From JAADHX01 sp964569385 (lineage in GTDB: Bacteria; Actinomycetota; Acidimicrobiia; Acidimicrobiales; Poriferisodalaceae): a DNA stretch of 64,000 nucleotides. The translations under genes and the position numbers were made by a program. Below, piece by piece: positions 8,072-16,311 of this stretch. Numbering within the stretch: the first letter of the stretch is position 1; every line of letters starts with the position of its first letter. The DNA is taken from positions 62,001 through 126,000 of the forward strand of contig CAZMUM010000004.1 of NCBI GenBank assembly GCA_964569385.1. Reading direction: 5' to 3'. The notes under the pieces are model-generated. The model saw nothing but the letters and a program-made list of their open reading frames with translations. It was not told where the DNA came from and ran no database searches.

Positions 8072-9339
8072 CCCCTAGCCAGTCGGGCACGCACGGCTAG
8101 TGCAAGTTCGAACGGGGTTACCCGGATGGTCTCATCGCCACGGACCATATACCCGAGTCGCGCTCCGGTCTCGATCGCCACATGAAGTGCCGAACTCAGA
8201 TGATCTCCGCACCACGAGACAGCAATAACGTTGCCGGGCATGTAGTCACCACCAGCTCCACAGAACAAGTGGACAGGTCGGCCCGCGGCCACGTTCGCGA
8301 GGTAGGTGGCGTTGAACTCGGTGAGATCGGTTTCGACGGCAACACTTCCCGTGTAGGCCGGCGCCTCTGGACTAACGGCCACCCGCAGATCGAGAGCGGT
8401 CGCGAGAACACCAACATTGCGGCCCAAGAGCACAACGTCGGTTGTATCGACTGGTCCACACAATCCAGCCACGCTCTCGGCCAACCGATACACCCATGCA
8501 AGATCGTCGGCTGGGTCAAGTTCGGCAAGTGGTCGAATCAGTGTGTAGGGCAACCCAACGCGCGACAACGCGTCAGCCGACCACAACACAGGGCCACTGC
8601 CAACAGGACATACGCCGGTTGTCCGCCCAAGAGGATGCCGGCTCTGTTGCGCCGGTACCACAACCGCAGTAACTGGAACAGGCACTCCGTGGCTCGTGGG
8701 GACACTTGCTGGAAGATCGCGTGTCAGCGAGCGAAGGTCGACTACCTGGATCGGATCTAACGCAGCCGGACGGGTGAGTTCGGTTTGCTCGAGAAGCGGG
8801 CTGTTGTCTCGGGCTATCTCGGCGGTAGTGGCTGGTCGCCTTCCACGCAGACGTAGCTCGGCTCGGAGAGCTTCACCAAAGGTTGGTGCGCCGCTCACTT
8901 CCTCGACGATGGCGACGTCGGTGCCCTCAAACCCAGCTTCGGTTTCGCTCATCTCGACATCGGCCAGAGCCCGATCGACAGCACTCATGGGGCGATCCTG
9001 CCCAACAGCATCTCTGAGATCAACAGCACCATCTTGGACCAGATTTGCGGTGCCACGCACCACATCAATTGGATCCTGTAGCGGTAACCCCGACGGTGCT
9101 GGTTTAGACAGTGCCGGTTTAGACAGTGCCGGACTGGTTCCCGAGGGTTGGACAACGACTCGATAGACCTCTTTCGAAAAGAACCCACCGACACCGCCGC
9201 GATTTACACGTTCGGCATCGACAATGGTGGCCCTAGGGCCAAACTCGTTGGTAACCGCGTCGAGCGCAGCCTCGACACTAGGGGCCTCCACCACAACAGT
9301 GCCGTCGCCAAGGTCTGAGACGTTAGTTTTAGTAGCCAT
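8068..9339 (-). CDS. FlhF-like protein without a recognisable GTPase domain
   Basis: True FlhF is an SRP-type GTPase placing the flagellum, encoded after flhA. This gene holds that place and its first 65 residues resemble the FlhF N-terminal domain: a VEAALDAVTNEFGPRATIVDAERV stretch and then GGFFSKEVYRVVV. A Pro/Ala/Ser linker follows, with the repeat PALSKPALSKP. The C-terminal half (about 240-423) is a soluble alpha/beta region, but there is no GXXGXGKTT P-loop, DTAGR or other SRP GTPase motif. The ATG at 9339 lacks a ribosome binding site and sits inside the end of a translated-looking leader (9329-9418). Function is unproven; a scaffold version of FlhF is the simplest reading. Confidence 0.7.
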   Translation of the reverse strand: MATKTNVSDLGDGTVVVEAPSVEAALDAVTNEFGPRATIVDAERVNRGGVGGFFSKEVYRVVVQPSGTSPALSKPALSKPAPSGLPLQDPIDVVRGTANLVQDGAVDLRDAVGQDRPMSAVDRALADVEMSETEAGFEGTDVAIVEEVSGAPTFGEALRAELRLRGRRPATTAEIARDNSPLLEQTELTRPAALDPIQVVDLRSLTRDLPASVPTSHGVPVPVTAVVVPAQQSRHPLGRTTGVCPVGSGPVLWSADALSRVGLPYTLIRPLAELDPADDLAWVYRLAESVAGLCGPVDTTDVVLLGRNVGVLATALDLRVAVSPEAPAYTGSVAVETDLTEFNATYLANVAAGRPVHLFCGAGGDYMPGNVIAVSWCGDHLSSALHVAIETGARLGYMVRGDETIRVTPFELALAVRARLARG

Positions 9340-9418
9340 GTCTGAACTCGCTCGGGCCGCTCGGGCCGCTCGGGCCGCGGCCTCGGCTAGAACCTCGGCC
9401 TCCCAACAGGTCGTTCAT
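9329..9418 (-). CDS. 29-residue leader frame coupling flhA to the FlhF-like gene (candidate)
   Basis: ATG at 9418-9416 overlaps the flhA stop (TAATG) and has a near-perfect ribosome binding site, GGAGGAGGG, 8 nt upstream inside flhA. The frame encodes 29 residues with three tandem GPS triplets made by a 9-bp DNA repeat, and ends with TAA at 9331-9329, eight nucleotides past the start of the downstream gene. The downstream ATG has no binding site of its own, so ribosomes ending here could re-initiate there. It could instead be chance or the trace of an old frameshifted N-terminus. Confidence 0.45.
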   Translation of the reverse strand: MNDLLGGRGSSRGRGPSGPSGPSEFRHGY

Positions 9419-11487
9419 TAGTTGGACCCTCCTCCCAGTGTCAGCATTGGCCGAGGCGACGCCTCGATCGTGCCGGCACCAACCACGGCAATTCCCGTCA
9501 TAGTGATCGTCGGCGGTACCTCTGGGTAGGCAAGGACTGGAATATCTAGTCCCCCAGCAATCAAGAAGCGCTGCATGGGCCTGCGCAGGCCCGGTCCGCA
9601 GATCACCACAGGGGTTGGGTCGCCCGCGATGCTCGATGCTGCCGCAGAAGTTACTTCTTCGAGCAAAAGCGATCCTTGCTTTGGGTCAAGCACCAGGCGA
9701 CGTTCATCGTCGATCTCGCGAAGCGCTTCGTGGAGCGCCACTTCAGCGACAGGATCAATGGTGATGGCAGCCAGGCGGCTGCCGGCGTCGACGGACCTGA
9801 CAATCGCGGGACCAAGAGTGATACGCGCTGCCGCAATCATGTCTTCTAGTGGACGGTCCTTCGTTGCGGACACCGCATCAACCACGCGCGCCAGCTGACG
9901 AATCGAAACGCCCTCCTGAAGCAATCCCTGCAGAACGCGGTGCAAGGTTCCGAGCGCAACAACGTCGTTGTCGATGTCCTTGGCCAGGATCGGGTGGTCG
10001 TATCGAAGACCATCGACCAACTGCTGAACGTCTTGTCGCGTGATGAGACGATCGGCATTCCGCCTCACAACGTCGGCTAAGTGGGTAACGACCGCTGTCG
10101 ATCGGTCCACCACCGTCGCACCAAGCGCCGACGCCTGCGGGGCAGCCGAGTCGGGAATCCACCAAGCAGTCAACCCAAACACCGGCTCGGTAGTTCGCCG
10201 GCCACCTAGATGACCAAGATCGTCGGTTTCCGAAGCCGGGAGCACCATCACGTGGTCCCGGGGAGCGGTTCCGGTGGCGACGACCGCGCCGTCGAGTTCG
10301 ATGGTGTAGGTCGATGCCGCTAGTCCAACATCGTCCCGGGTACGGACCAAGGGCATGACCATTCCAAGCTCGAGTGCGATCTGGCGTCGTAGCGCCTTGA
10401 CCCGATCCAACAGGTCGCCGCCCTTTTCGGCGTCAACAAGATCTAGGGAGTCATACGAAAGGTGTAACTCGAGCGGTTCGACGCGCATGTCGTCGATAAG
10501 CACCTCAGTTGGGTCGCGCTCAACGTCTAGATCTTCCTCATTCTCGGCGGTTTCGGTGGTCGGAACCCGACCTCCGAGAATCCAAAGAGTAACCCCGACA
10601 ACAAGAAATGGCAGCACCGGAAGGCCGGGAACTAAAGCAATTCCACTGATCACATACGACGAGATCCTCATGGCTCGACGTGCGCCCAGAAGTTGCTTCG
10701 CGAGCGCCTCGCCGAGGTCGGCATCGCCGCCGACACGCGTAACGAGAAGGCCGGCAGAGATCGAGGTCATGATGGCGGGGATCTGACTCACGAGACCATC
10801 GCCGACAGTCAGCAGCGTGTAGGTCGAGACTGCCTCACTAAGGCTCAGGCCCTGTTGCCCCATACCAATTGCGAAGCCGCCGAACAGATTGACCAGAACA
10901 ATAATGACACCGGCCAGAACGTCGCCCTTGACGAACTTGGACGCGCCGTCCATGGCCCCGTAAAAGTCGGCCTCTTTGGCGATTCGTTCACGTTTGTCTT
11001 TGGCTTGTTTGTCATCGATCAGGCCGGCGTTAAGGTCGGCATCGATCGCCATCTGCTTGCCTGGCATCGCGTCGAGGGTGAATCGGGCCGCAACCTCAGC
11101 AACGCGCCCAGCGCCATTTGTTACAACCGCGAACTGAATCACAATCAGAATCAAGAAGATGACCAGTCCAACAATCACCGATCCCCCCACGACAAAGTTG
11201 CCAAAGGTTTCGATCACCTTGCCCGCGTACCCATCGAGCAGAATCAAACGAGTCGAAGACACGTTCAGGGCCAATCGAGCCAGCGTCATAACCAACAGCA
11301 GCGCCGGAAAGATCGACAACTCGAGGGTGTCGTTGAGCGTGATGACCGTTAGTAGCAACAACACCGCCATGGCAATGTTCAAGGCCAGGAACAAGTCGAG
11401 CAATACCGGCGAAACCGGAATGATCATCATCACAATGGCCCCAAGCACGAACAGGGGGAGCATCATGTTGGCAACGCGAGACGTCAT
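9418..11487 (-). CDS. flhA: Flagellar export gate protein FlhA
   Basis: FlhA forms the nonameric ring of the flagellar type III export gate and binds chaperone-substrate complexes. The 689 residues give about eight membrane helices within 1-310, with the conserved FHIPEP-type loop (TNGAGRVAEVAARFTLDAMPGKQMAIDADLNAG as key stretch) at about residues 120-160, then a large cytoplasmic domain (about 335-689). It lies 9 nt downstream of flhB. The last codons form the ribosome binding site of the 29-codon leader described at 9329-9418. Confidence 0.96.
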   Translation of the reverse strand: MTSRVANMMLPLFVLGAIVMMIIPVSPVLLDLFLALNIAMAVLLLLTVITLNDTLELSIFPALLLVMTLARLALNVSSTRLILLDGYAGKVIETFGNFVVGGSVIVGLVIFLILIVIQFAVVTNGAGRVAEVAARFTLDAMPGKQMAIDADLNAGLIDDKQAKDKRERIAKEADFYGAMDGASKFVKGDVLAGVIIVLVNLFGGFAIGMGQQGLSLSEAVSTYTLLTVGDGLVSQIPAIMTSISAGLLVTRVGGDADLGEALAKQLLGARRAMRISSYVISGIALVPGLPVLPFLVVGVTLWILGGRVPTTETAENEEDLDVERDPTEVLIDDMRVEPLELHLSYDSLDLVDAEKGGDLLDRVKALRRQIALELGMVMPLVRTRDDVGLAASTYTIELDGAVVATGTAPRDHVMVLPASETDDLGHLGGRRTTEPVFGLTAWWIPDSAAPQASALGATVVDRSTAVVTHLADVVRRNADRLITRQDVQQLVDGLRYDHPILAKDIDNDVVALGTLHRVLQGLLQEGVSIRQLARVVDAVSATKDRPLEDMIAAARITLGPAIVRSVDAGSRLAAITIDPVAEVALHEALREIDDERRLVLDPKQGSLLLEEVTSAAASSIAGDPTPVVICGPGLRRPMQRFLIAGGLDIPVLAYPEVPPTITMTGIAVVGAGTIEASPRPMLTLGGGSN

Positions 11488-11496
11488 CAGCTAGTC

Positions 11497-12549
11497 CTAA
11501 GCAGTACGCGCTAGACGGCGCGTCCGGATCACAGCTGCGAGGACCGCAGCAACGGCTTCGTAGAGTTCGGCCGGTACGTACTGACCGACCTGGCAACGGC
11601 GATAGAGCGCCCTCGCCAAGGGTTTGTCTTGGCGAACCGGCACACCGTGGCGGTAGGCCTCTTTGCGCAGCCTTCTAGCAGCAGCGCCGGCGCCTTTGGC
11701 GACAACGCGAGGAGCGGCCTCTCCGTCGTCGTACTTCAGGGCAACGGCGAGCCGAATCGGGTTCAACAACACCACATCCGCCTCTGCCACAGTTGCCAAC
11801 ACACGGTTCTGGCTGAGTTCCCGCGCCTTGTTCTTTCGACGGTTTCGAATCTCAGGGTCGCCGTCTTGCTGCTTGGCTTCGTCCTTGACTTCCTGCTTCG
11901 TCATGCGCATCTGAGCCATCAACGTTCGCTTGTGGTACGTGAAGTCGCCTGCGGCGATCACCACCGCCAGGGCAGCACTACGGATCAGGATCGATTTCAT
12001 CGAACTGTGCGTCGCAGAGAGCCAGCTGCCGAGACCGCTTACCGCGTCAATATCGGAAACAATGTTGCGTATCGGCCCAATGACAACGGCCGCCAGCAAG
12101 ACCAGTTTCAGAATGAGCCTCGTGAACTCCCACAGCATCTTCTTGGGCGCAAACTTCGAAACGCCACTCTTCAGGCTGATCTTGGACCACTTGGGTTTGA
12201 GCGCCTCAGGCGACATCACAAACCCGATCTGACCCACATTTGCGACAACGCCCATGATCATCGATACAGCGAGTATCGGCGTTAGAACGATCAGGATCAT
12301 TCTGGGCAACGAAGCAGTAAGCGCAGGTGAGCTTAAACCTTGGGGCGCAGTCGACAAGAGGGCGGTAGTTCCCTCGGCGAAGGGCCCGACTACGGCCGGA
12401 GCGATGACCAGAAGTACCAACAACGCACCAACCAACGAAAGCGCAATTGGGATGTCTTGGCTCTTCGCCAGCTTTCCTTCGCGCTTGAAGTCCCTACGGC
12501 GTTTGCCGGTGGGCTGCTCTGTGCGTTGATCCTTTTTCTGGTCTGCCAT
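11497..12549 (-). CDS. flhB: Flagellar export switch protein FlhB, variant cleavage motif
   Basis: FlhB switches export specificity from rod/hook to filament proteins after cleaving itself between Asn and Pro of an NPTH motif. The 350-residue protein has the start TEQPTGKRRRDFKREG, four membrane segments (about 34-55, 84-108, 145-162, 186-202) and the cytoplasmic domain with AVALKYDDGEAAPRVVAKGAG. The cleavage site is Asn263-Pro264-Ile265-Arg266, so Asn and Pro are kept and Thr-His is replaced by Ile-Arg. Autocleavage may be slowed or lost. ATG at 12549 has only a weak ribosome binding site. Confidence 0.95.
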   Translation of the reverse strand: MADQKKDQRTEQPTGKRRRDFKREGKLAKSQDIPIALSLVGALLVLLVIAPAVVGPFAEGTTALLSTAPQGLSSPALTASLPRMILIVLTPILAVSMIMGVVANVGQIGFVMSPEALKPKWSKISLKSGVSKFAPKKMLWEFTRLILKLVLLAAVVIGPIRNIVSDIDAVSGLGSWLSATHSSMKSILIRSAALAVVIAAGDFTYHKRTLMAQMRMTKQEVKDEAKQQDGDPEIRNRRKNKARELSQNRVLATVAEADVVLLNPIRLAVALKYDDGEAAPRVVAKGAGAAARRLRKEAYRHGVPVRQDKPLARALYRRCQVGQYVPAELYEAVAAVLAAVIRTRRLARTA

Positions 12550-12681
12550 CGGCGTACTAACGCGGTCCGGCCTATCCGTGGCGAATTCGTACCGTCATCC
12601 GTGGCGGCAAAAGAACGATCTACTCGACAAATAGCAGTCAAGACTCAGGTCGGCGCGAGGCCGTGCTGGTCAAGGACTGCC

Positions 12682-13056
12682 CTATGGGTCCCGGCTCGGA
12701 TCCACTGGACAGATCCATTGGGCGGAGCCAGCAACTCGAGTCATGCACGACTCGAACTCGACTAGCGGGCTATCTCCGCCGTCGAATAACAACCGCAGAT
12801 CGGACACTGGCGCGCTCATCTGCTCGAGCCCAGTCGTTCCGGCAAGTATCGACAGCGAATCGAGACACGACTCGATCAGGTCGTCTTGAACCGTTGACCC
12901 CATCGACTCCCCGGCATACAGCGCCTGCCAAAGCAGGGAGCAGAGCCCGTCGGTTTCTGTAGCAAGTTGCCCATTAAGAGCGGTCAGAGATGTCGCTGTC
13001 ACGTCGAAGTTAGTCGACCGGTTAGAGCCACGGTTCAGCGCAACAGGTGAAGTCAT
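12682..13056 (-). CDS. Unknown protein between fliR and flhB
   Basis: A 124-residue frame starting ATG 8 nt after the fliR stop, on the same strand as its neighbours. It is soluble, Ser/Leu-rich, with helix-forming stretches and four cysteines, and no recognised domain. fliR and flhB are normally adjacent, so this is an insertion in a conserved order. Codon use looks similar to the flanking genes. The following 132 nt (12550-12681) hold no gene that I can see. Confidence 0.5.
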   Translation of the reverse strand: MTSPVALNRGSNRSTNFDVTATSLTALNGQLATETDGLCSLLWQALYAGESMGSTVQDDLIESCLDSLSILAGTTGLEQMSAPVSDLRLLFDGGDSPLVEFESCMTRVAGSAQWICPVDPSRDP

Positions 13057-13064
13057 TTAGAACG

Positions 13065-13832
13065 TCAACCGAACGAGGCCACTACGCCGTTGATGGTCTC
13101 CTGCATCTCCATCAACGACGACGAAACGTAGGTGGGGAACGACAACAACACCACGCTCGCCGCCGCCATGACGATGACCAACTTGAGGGGAAGACCGAGT
13201 AGGAAGACGTTGGCCTCAGGCAGCATCCGAGCACCAACACCAAGAACGACCTCGGCAAGGAACAACGCGGCAAGGGCCGGAACAGCTATTTCGAGGCCCG
13301 CCACAAAGAACCGACTAACCGCCTGAAGCGCAACATCGGCGAGCCTGTCATCGAGAACTGGTGCACCCCATAACGGCACTACTTCTACTGTCTGGATCAC
13401 CCCAGCAATCAACAGGCGTGGTCCACCCAGAATGAAGAACATTGTTAGTGCAGTGAGGTCGAAGAATCTCTCAAACACGGTGGCCGAACGCCCCGAACCA
13501 GGATCGAACAGGGCCGAGACTCCAAGTCCGGAAGTGAGGTCAAGTATGCCGCCGGCCACAATGAACATCTGCAAAATCAAAGTAGATACGAAACCGAGGA
13601 CGAGCCCGATAAACAAGTTGATAAGCATGCTCGACAACATTGGCCCGAGGGCAAGGGCCTCGTCAGGCACGGGAACAGCGATGAAGAAACCAACCGCAAG
13701 CACTAGTGCCGATCGGCCGAGTCGAGGGATTCGGTTCATTAACTGAGACGCGCCAAGCACCAGACCCGTCACCCGCATGATCGCGAACAACAGCCCGGCA
13801 ACACTCCCCGCTTCGAAGGTCAGATTCGCCAT
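13065..13832 (-). CDS. fliR: Flagellar export apparatus protein FliR
   Basis: FliR joins FliP and FliQ in the membrane core of the export gate. The 255-residue protein is hydrophobic with about six membrane segments and family stretches such as NLFIGLVLGFVSTLILQMFIVAGGILDLTSGLG in the middle (key: GxxLD...G) and ALFLAEVVLGVGARMLPEANVFLLGLPLK near residue 190. Start is ATG 13832, 23 nt after fliQ. Order fliO-fliP-fliQ-fliR is standard. Confidence 0.94.
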   Translation of the reverse strand: MANLTFEAGSVAGLLFAIMRVTGLVLGASQLMNRIPRLGRSALVLAVGFFIAVPVPDEALALGPMLSSMLINLFIGLVLGFVSTLILQMFIVAGGILDLTSGLGVSALFDPGSGRSATVFERFFDLTALTMFFILGGPRLLIAGVIQTVEVVPLWGAPVLDDRLADVALQAVSRFFVAGLEIAVPALAALFLAEVVLGVGARMLPEANVFLLGLPLKLVIVMAAASVVLLSFPTYVSSSLMEMQETINGVVASFG

Positions 13833-13855
13833 GTTTCAAACAGTTCGAATCGGGC

Positions 13856-14122
13856 TCAGGTAAGAACGGGAATCGAACCCCATAGTTCCTCGACCCACGA
13901 GGTCAATTCGGCCAACATCCAACCGCCGCCGATCACAATGATGAGCGCGACGCCAATGAGTTTTGGCACAAAGGTAAGCGTCATTTCCTGGATAGACGTC
14001 ACCGTCTGGATAATGCTCACGAAGACGCCGACAACGAGGCTGATGATTAAGGCAGGACCCGCCAGTTTGATGGCCACGACAATGGCGTCGGTGGCGATCT
14101 GGATCGCAGTTGCATTCGACAT
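13856..14122 (-). CDS. fliQ: Flagellar export apparatus protein FliQ
   Basis: Eighty-eight residues with two long membrane helices (about 14-38 and 52-70) forming the FliQ hairpin, with the conserved SIIQTVTSIQEMTLTFVPK connecting segment. Four copies normally pack with FliP5-FliR1 in the export gate. ATG at 14122 lies 10 nt after fliP. Length is typical. Confidence 0.94.
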   Translation of the reverse strand: MSNATAIQIATDAIVVAIKLAGPALIISLVVGVFVSIIQTVTSIQEMTLTFVPKLIGVALIIVIGGGWMLAELTSWVEELWGSIPVLT

Positions 14123-14132
14123 TGGTTGACTC

Positions 14133-15089
14133 CTACGTCACCGTGTTGACTGACGCGACCAATGAGTGGACAATTAGTCCCCACCCGTCTACGAGCACAA
14201 ACAGCAGCAGCTTCAGCGGTAGCGAAATGAAAATCGGTGGCAACATCACCATTCCCAGCGACATCAGAACCGAGGCAACAACAAGGTCGATCACCAAGAA
14301 GGGGATGAAGATCATAAATCCGATGGTGAATGCGGTCCGTAGCTCGCTGAGAACAAAGGCCGGAATCAACACAGAAGGGTCAGCTTGGGATGGGTCGGTC
14401 AGCTCGACGTCTCGCATGTCGATGAACATCCGCAAATCGTTCTCGTCGGTCTGAGCAAGCATGAAGTTCCGAAGGGGGTCGAACCCAGCCTCGAAAGCCT
14501 CACCCTGATCGATCTCGCCGGCCAGCAACGGTTGGATTGCGTTCTCGTTGATCTCGCTGAAGATCGGCGCCATGACGAACAGCGTCAGGAACAGCGCCAG
14601 ACCGGTCAGAACCTGAGTCGGCGGGATCTGCTGAGTACCAATCGCGTTTCGAGTTAGCGACAACACGATGGCGAATCGAGTGAACGACGTTGTCAGCAAC
14701 ACGATCGATGGCGCCACCGACCCAATCGTGAGCAACATGATGATGACAACAGTCTGAGTCAGACCGTCCCCACCTGAGATCGAAATACCAACGTCTGGTT
14801 CTGTAACCGGTGTCGGCTGAGTTACCACGATTCCGCTATCAGACGGTTGGGTCGTTGGCACCTGGCTGTTGACAAGGCCATCGATCTCTTCGATCAGTGA
14901 TCCAGGAGCGTTGGAACCAATCGTCGTCGAGCCAGCAGCGTCTGGCTCGGTTTCTGAACCCGGGCCGACCTGGGCTGCTGCGGGCGAAGACGCAAAGATC
15001 AACACCGCCGCCATTACGGCAGTGACGGAAACGAAGCGCAGTAGGAGCCGTCGCGATGTTCTCTTCGATTCGTTATTGGTCGAGAGCAT
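14133..15089 (-). CDS. fliP: Flagellar export apparatus protein FliP
   Basis: FliP is the pentameric core of the export gate. The 318-residue product has a cleavable-type signal peptide (about 1-39, ending SSPAAAQ), a periplasmic linker rich in Thr/Ser/Pro to about residue 105, and then the FliP domain with VVIIMLLTIGSVAPSIVLL, TSFTRFAIVLSLTRNAIGTQQIPP and the C-terminal VDGWGLIVHSLV. The periplasmic linker makes it longer than E. coli FliP (245). The start overlaps the fliO end by 17 nt. Confidence 0.95.
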   Translation of the reverse strand: MLSTNNESKRTSRRLLLRFVSVTAVMAAVLIFASSPAAAQVGPGSETEPDAAGSTTIGSNAPGSLIEEIDGLVNSQVPTTQPSDSGIVVTQPTPVTEPDVGISISGGDGLTQTVVIIMLLTIGSVAPSIVLLTTSFTRFAIVLSLTRNAIGTQQIPPTQVLTGLALFLTLFVMAPIFSEINENAIQPLLAGEIDQGEAFEAGFDPLRNFMLAQTDENDLRMFIDMRDVELTDPSQADPSVLIPAFVLSELRTAFTIGFMIFIPFLVIDLVVASVLMSLGMVMLPPIFISLPLKLLLFVLVDGWGLIVHSLVASVNTVT

Positions 15090-15504
15090 GGATCCGTACT
15101 TCCTGCGGCACCCGTGTCGTCATACGACGCAAGCGCGCGAGAAAGCCAATCCGTGGCCCTTTTCTCGACATTGATGTACCCGTCGCGGATCCTTCCGCGA
15201 CCGAGGTTGTTTCGCGCTGATCAGCAGCGTTTCTTTGTTCTTCGACGAGAACACCGTCGAGGTCGGCATCCGGTGGAAGTTCGGCCAACAGGTTTACGGT
15301 CTGTTCGCCAGCGCCGAGTAGGTAGCGGTGGCCCGCAACATCGATAACGGCGACGCTCGCCGACCGCCCTAACGATGCTCGAGCAACCACTCGTATCCCA
15401 CGTATGCGCCCACTTCCACGCATGGCCCACCAGCGGGCGAGAAGGAGCCCTCCCACCACAACGGTGAGCGAGACAACAAGGCGGAGAACTACGGCGAAGG
15501 TCAC
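15073..15504 (-). CDS. fliO: Flagellar biosynthesis protein FliO
   Basis: FliO is a small membrane protein that stabilises assembly of the FliP ring. The 143 residues have one N-terminal membrane helix (about 4-26), followed by the family's beta-rich segment IRVVARASLGRSASVAVIDVAGHRYLLG, and a polar tail. GTG start at 15504, 9 nt after fliN. The assignment rests on this segment and on position in front of fliP. Confidence 0.88.
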   Translation of the reverse strand: MTFAVVLRLVVSLTVVVGGLLLARWWAMRGSGRIRGIRVVARASLGRSASVAVIDVAGHRYLLGAGEQTVNLLAELPPDADLDGVLVEEQRNAADQRETTSVAEGSATGTSMSRKGPRIGFLARLRRMTTRVPQEVRIHALDQ

Positions 15505-15513
15505 GGTTACTCG

Positions 15514-16311
15514 TTAGTTCGATTCGGTGGTCACCGAAGTGATCCGAACGCCGAGTACATCGTCGATTACAACAACTTCGCCTAGGGCAACGCTGCTCCC
15601 GTTTATGAGCACGCTCACGTGAGCACCGACTGGTTGAGTCAGTTCGACCACACTTCCCTCAGAGAGATCCAACACATCGCGCACACGCATGACCGTGCGG
15701 CCCAGTTCGACCGTTACCTCCATCGATACATCCGAAAGAAGCGAGATTTCGTTGGGTTCGGCTGCCGGCGGAAGGCCTTCGCCAAGCTCTGGATGCTGGA
15801 TGGTCTCGATCTGAGGCTCTGGCTCTTGGATCTCCGGCGCGGGCGCCAGTAGCAATAACCAGATGGATCCTTCGGCAACGCCAGCGGTCACGGACACTTC
15901 GACGCCAGCAAATGGCCCCTCAGCATCGATGGTGGCGGTATCAACCGGTGCGATTTCATCGACTGGCCCGACCAAGGCACCAGCCTGAGAGACTGCTGCG
16001 ACGAAAGCCTCAGCTCCGGCAAGTCCGACACGCGATAGTTCAGTCCAAGCATCGTCTGGATCTTCGGAACCTACGCCAGCCGTTTCGGCGAGATGCTGCG
16101 CTATCGACTCCGAAAATGCGACAACCATCGACCCAGTGGGTCCTGTCGCTTTTAGCACCATTGCCTTAGCCATGCCAGACGCCGTATGGTCGGCCTCGGT
16201 GTTGTCGCCAACGACGAACTCAAGCTCGGTCAGTGCGGCGATAGCCTCAATAGCCTGGGCTGCAGCTGCGATATAGGTGTTCAAGTCGGCCGCTGTTGCG
16301 GTGGTGTTCAT
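15514..16311 (-). CDS. fliN: Flagellar motor switch protein FliN (long form)
   Basis: FliN makes the bottom of the C-ring that binds CheY-P and FliH. The C-terminal 75 residues form the SpoA domain (VSMEVTVELGRTVMRVRDVLDLSEGSVVEL as key stretch, then VLINGSSVALGEVVVIDDVLGVRI). The N-terminal 170 residues are a separate alpha/beta region, giving a FliY-like length of 265, linked by an acidic Pro/Glu stretch. ATG at 16311 overlaps the fliM stop (ATGA) and has GGAG 8 nt upstream; a longer TTG start at 16323 is less likely. Confidence 0.92.
   Translation of the reverse strand: MNTTATAADLNTYIAAAAQAIEAIAALTELEFVVGDNTEADHTASGMAKAMVLKATGPTGSMVVAFSESIAQHLAETAGVGSEDPDDAWTELSRVGLAGAEAFVAAVSQAGALVGPVDEIAPVDTATIDAEGPFAGVEVSVTAGVAEGSIWLLLLAPAPEIQEPEPQIETIQHPELGEGLPPAAEPNEISLLSDVSMEVTVELGRTVMRVRDVLDLSEGSVVELTQPVGAHVSVLINGSSVALGEVVVIDDVLGVRITSVTTESN

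Noticed and set aside
15613..15624. Palindrome GCTCACGTGAGC, also at 24638-24649, as parS
   Set aside because: Shares only the TCACGTGA centre with parS and lies in fliN and at the fliI/fliJ overlap; the flanks do not match.
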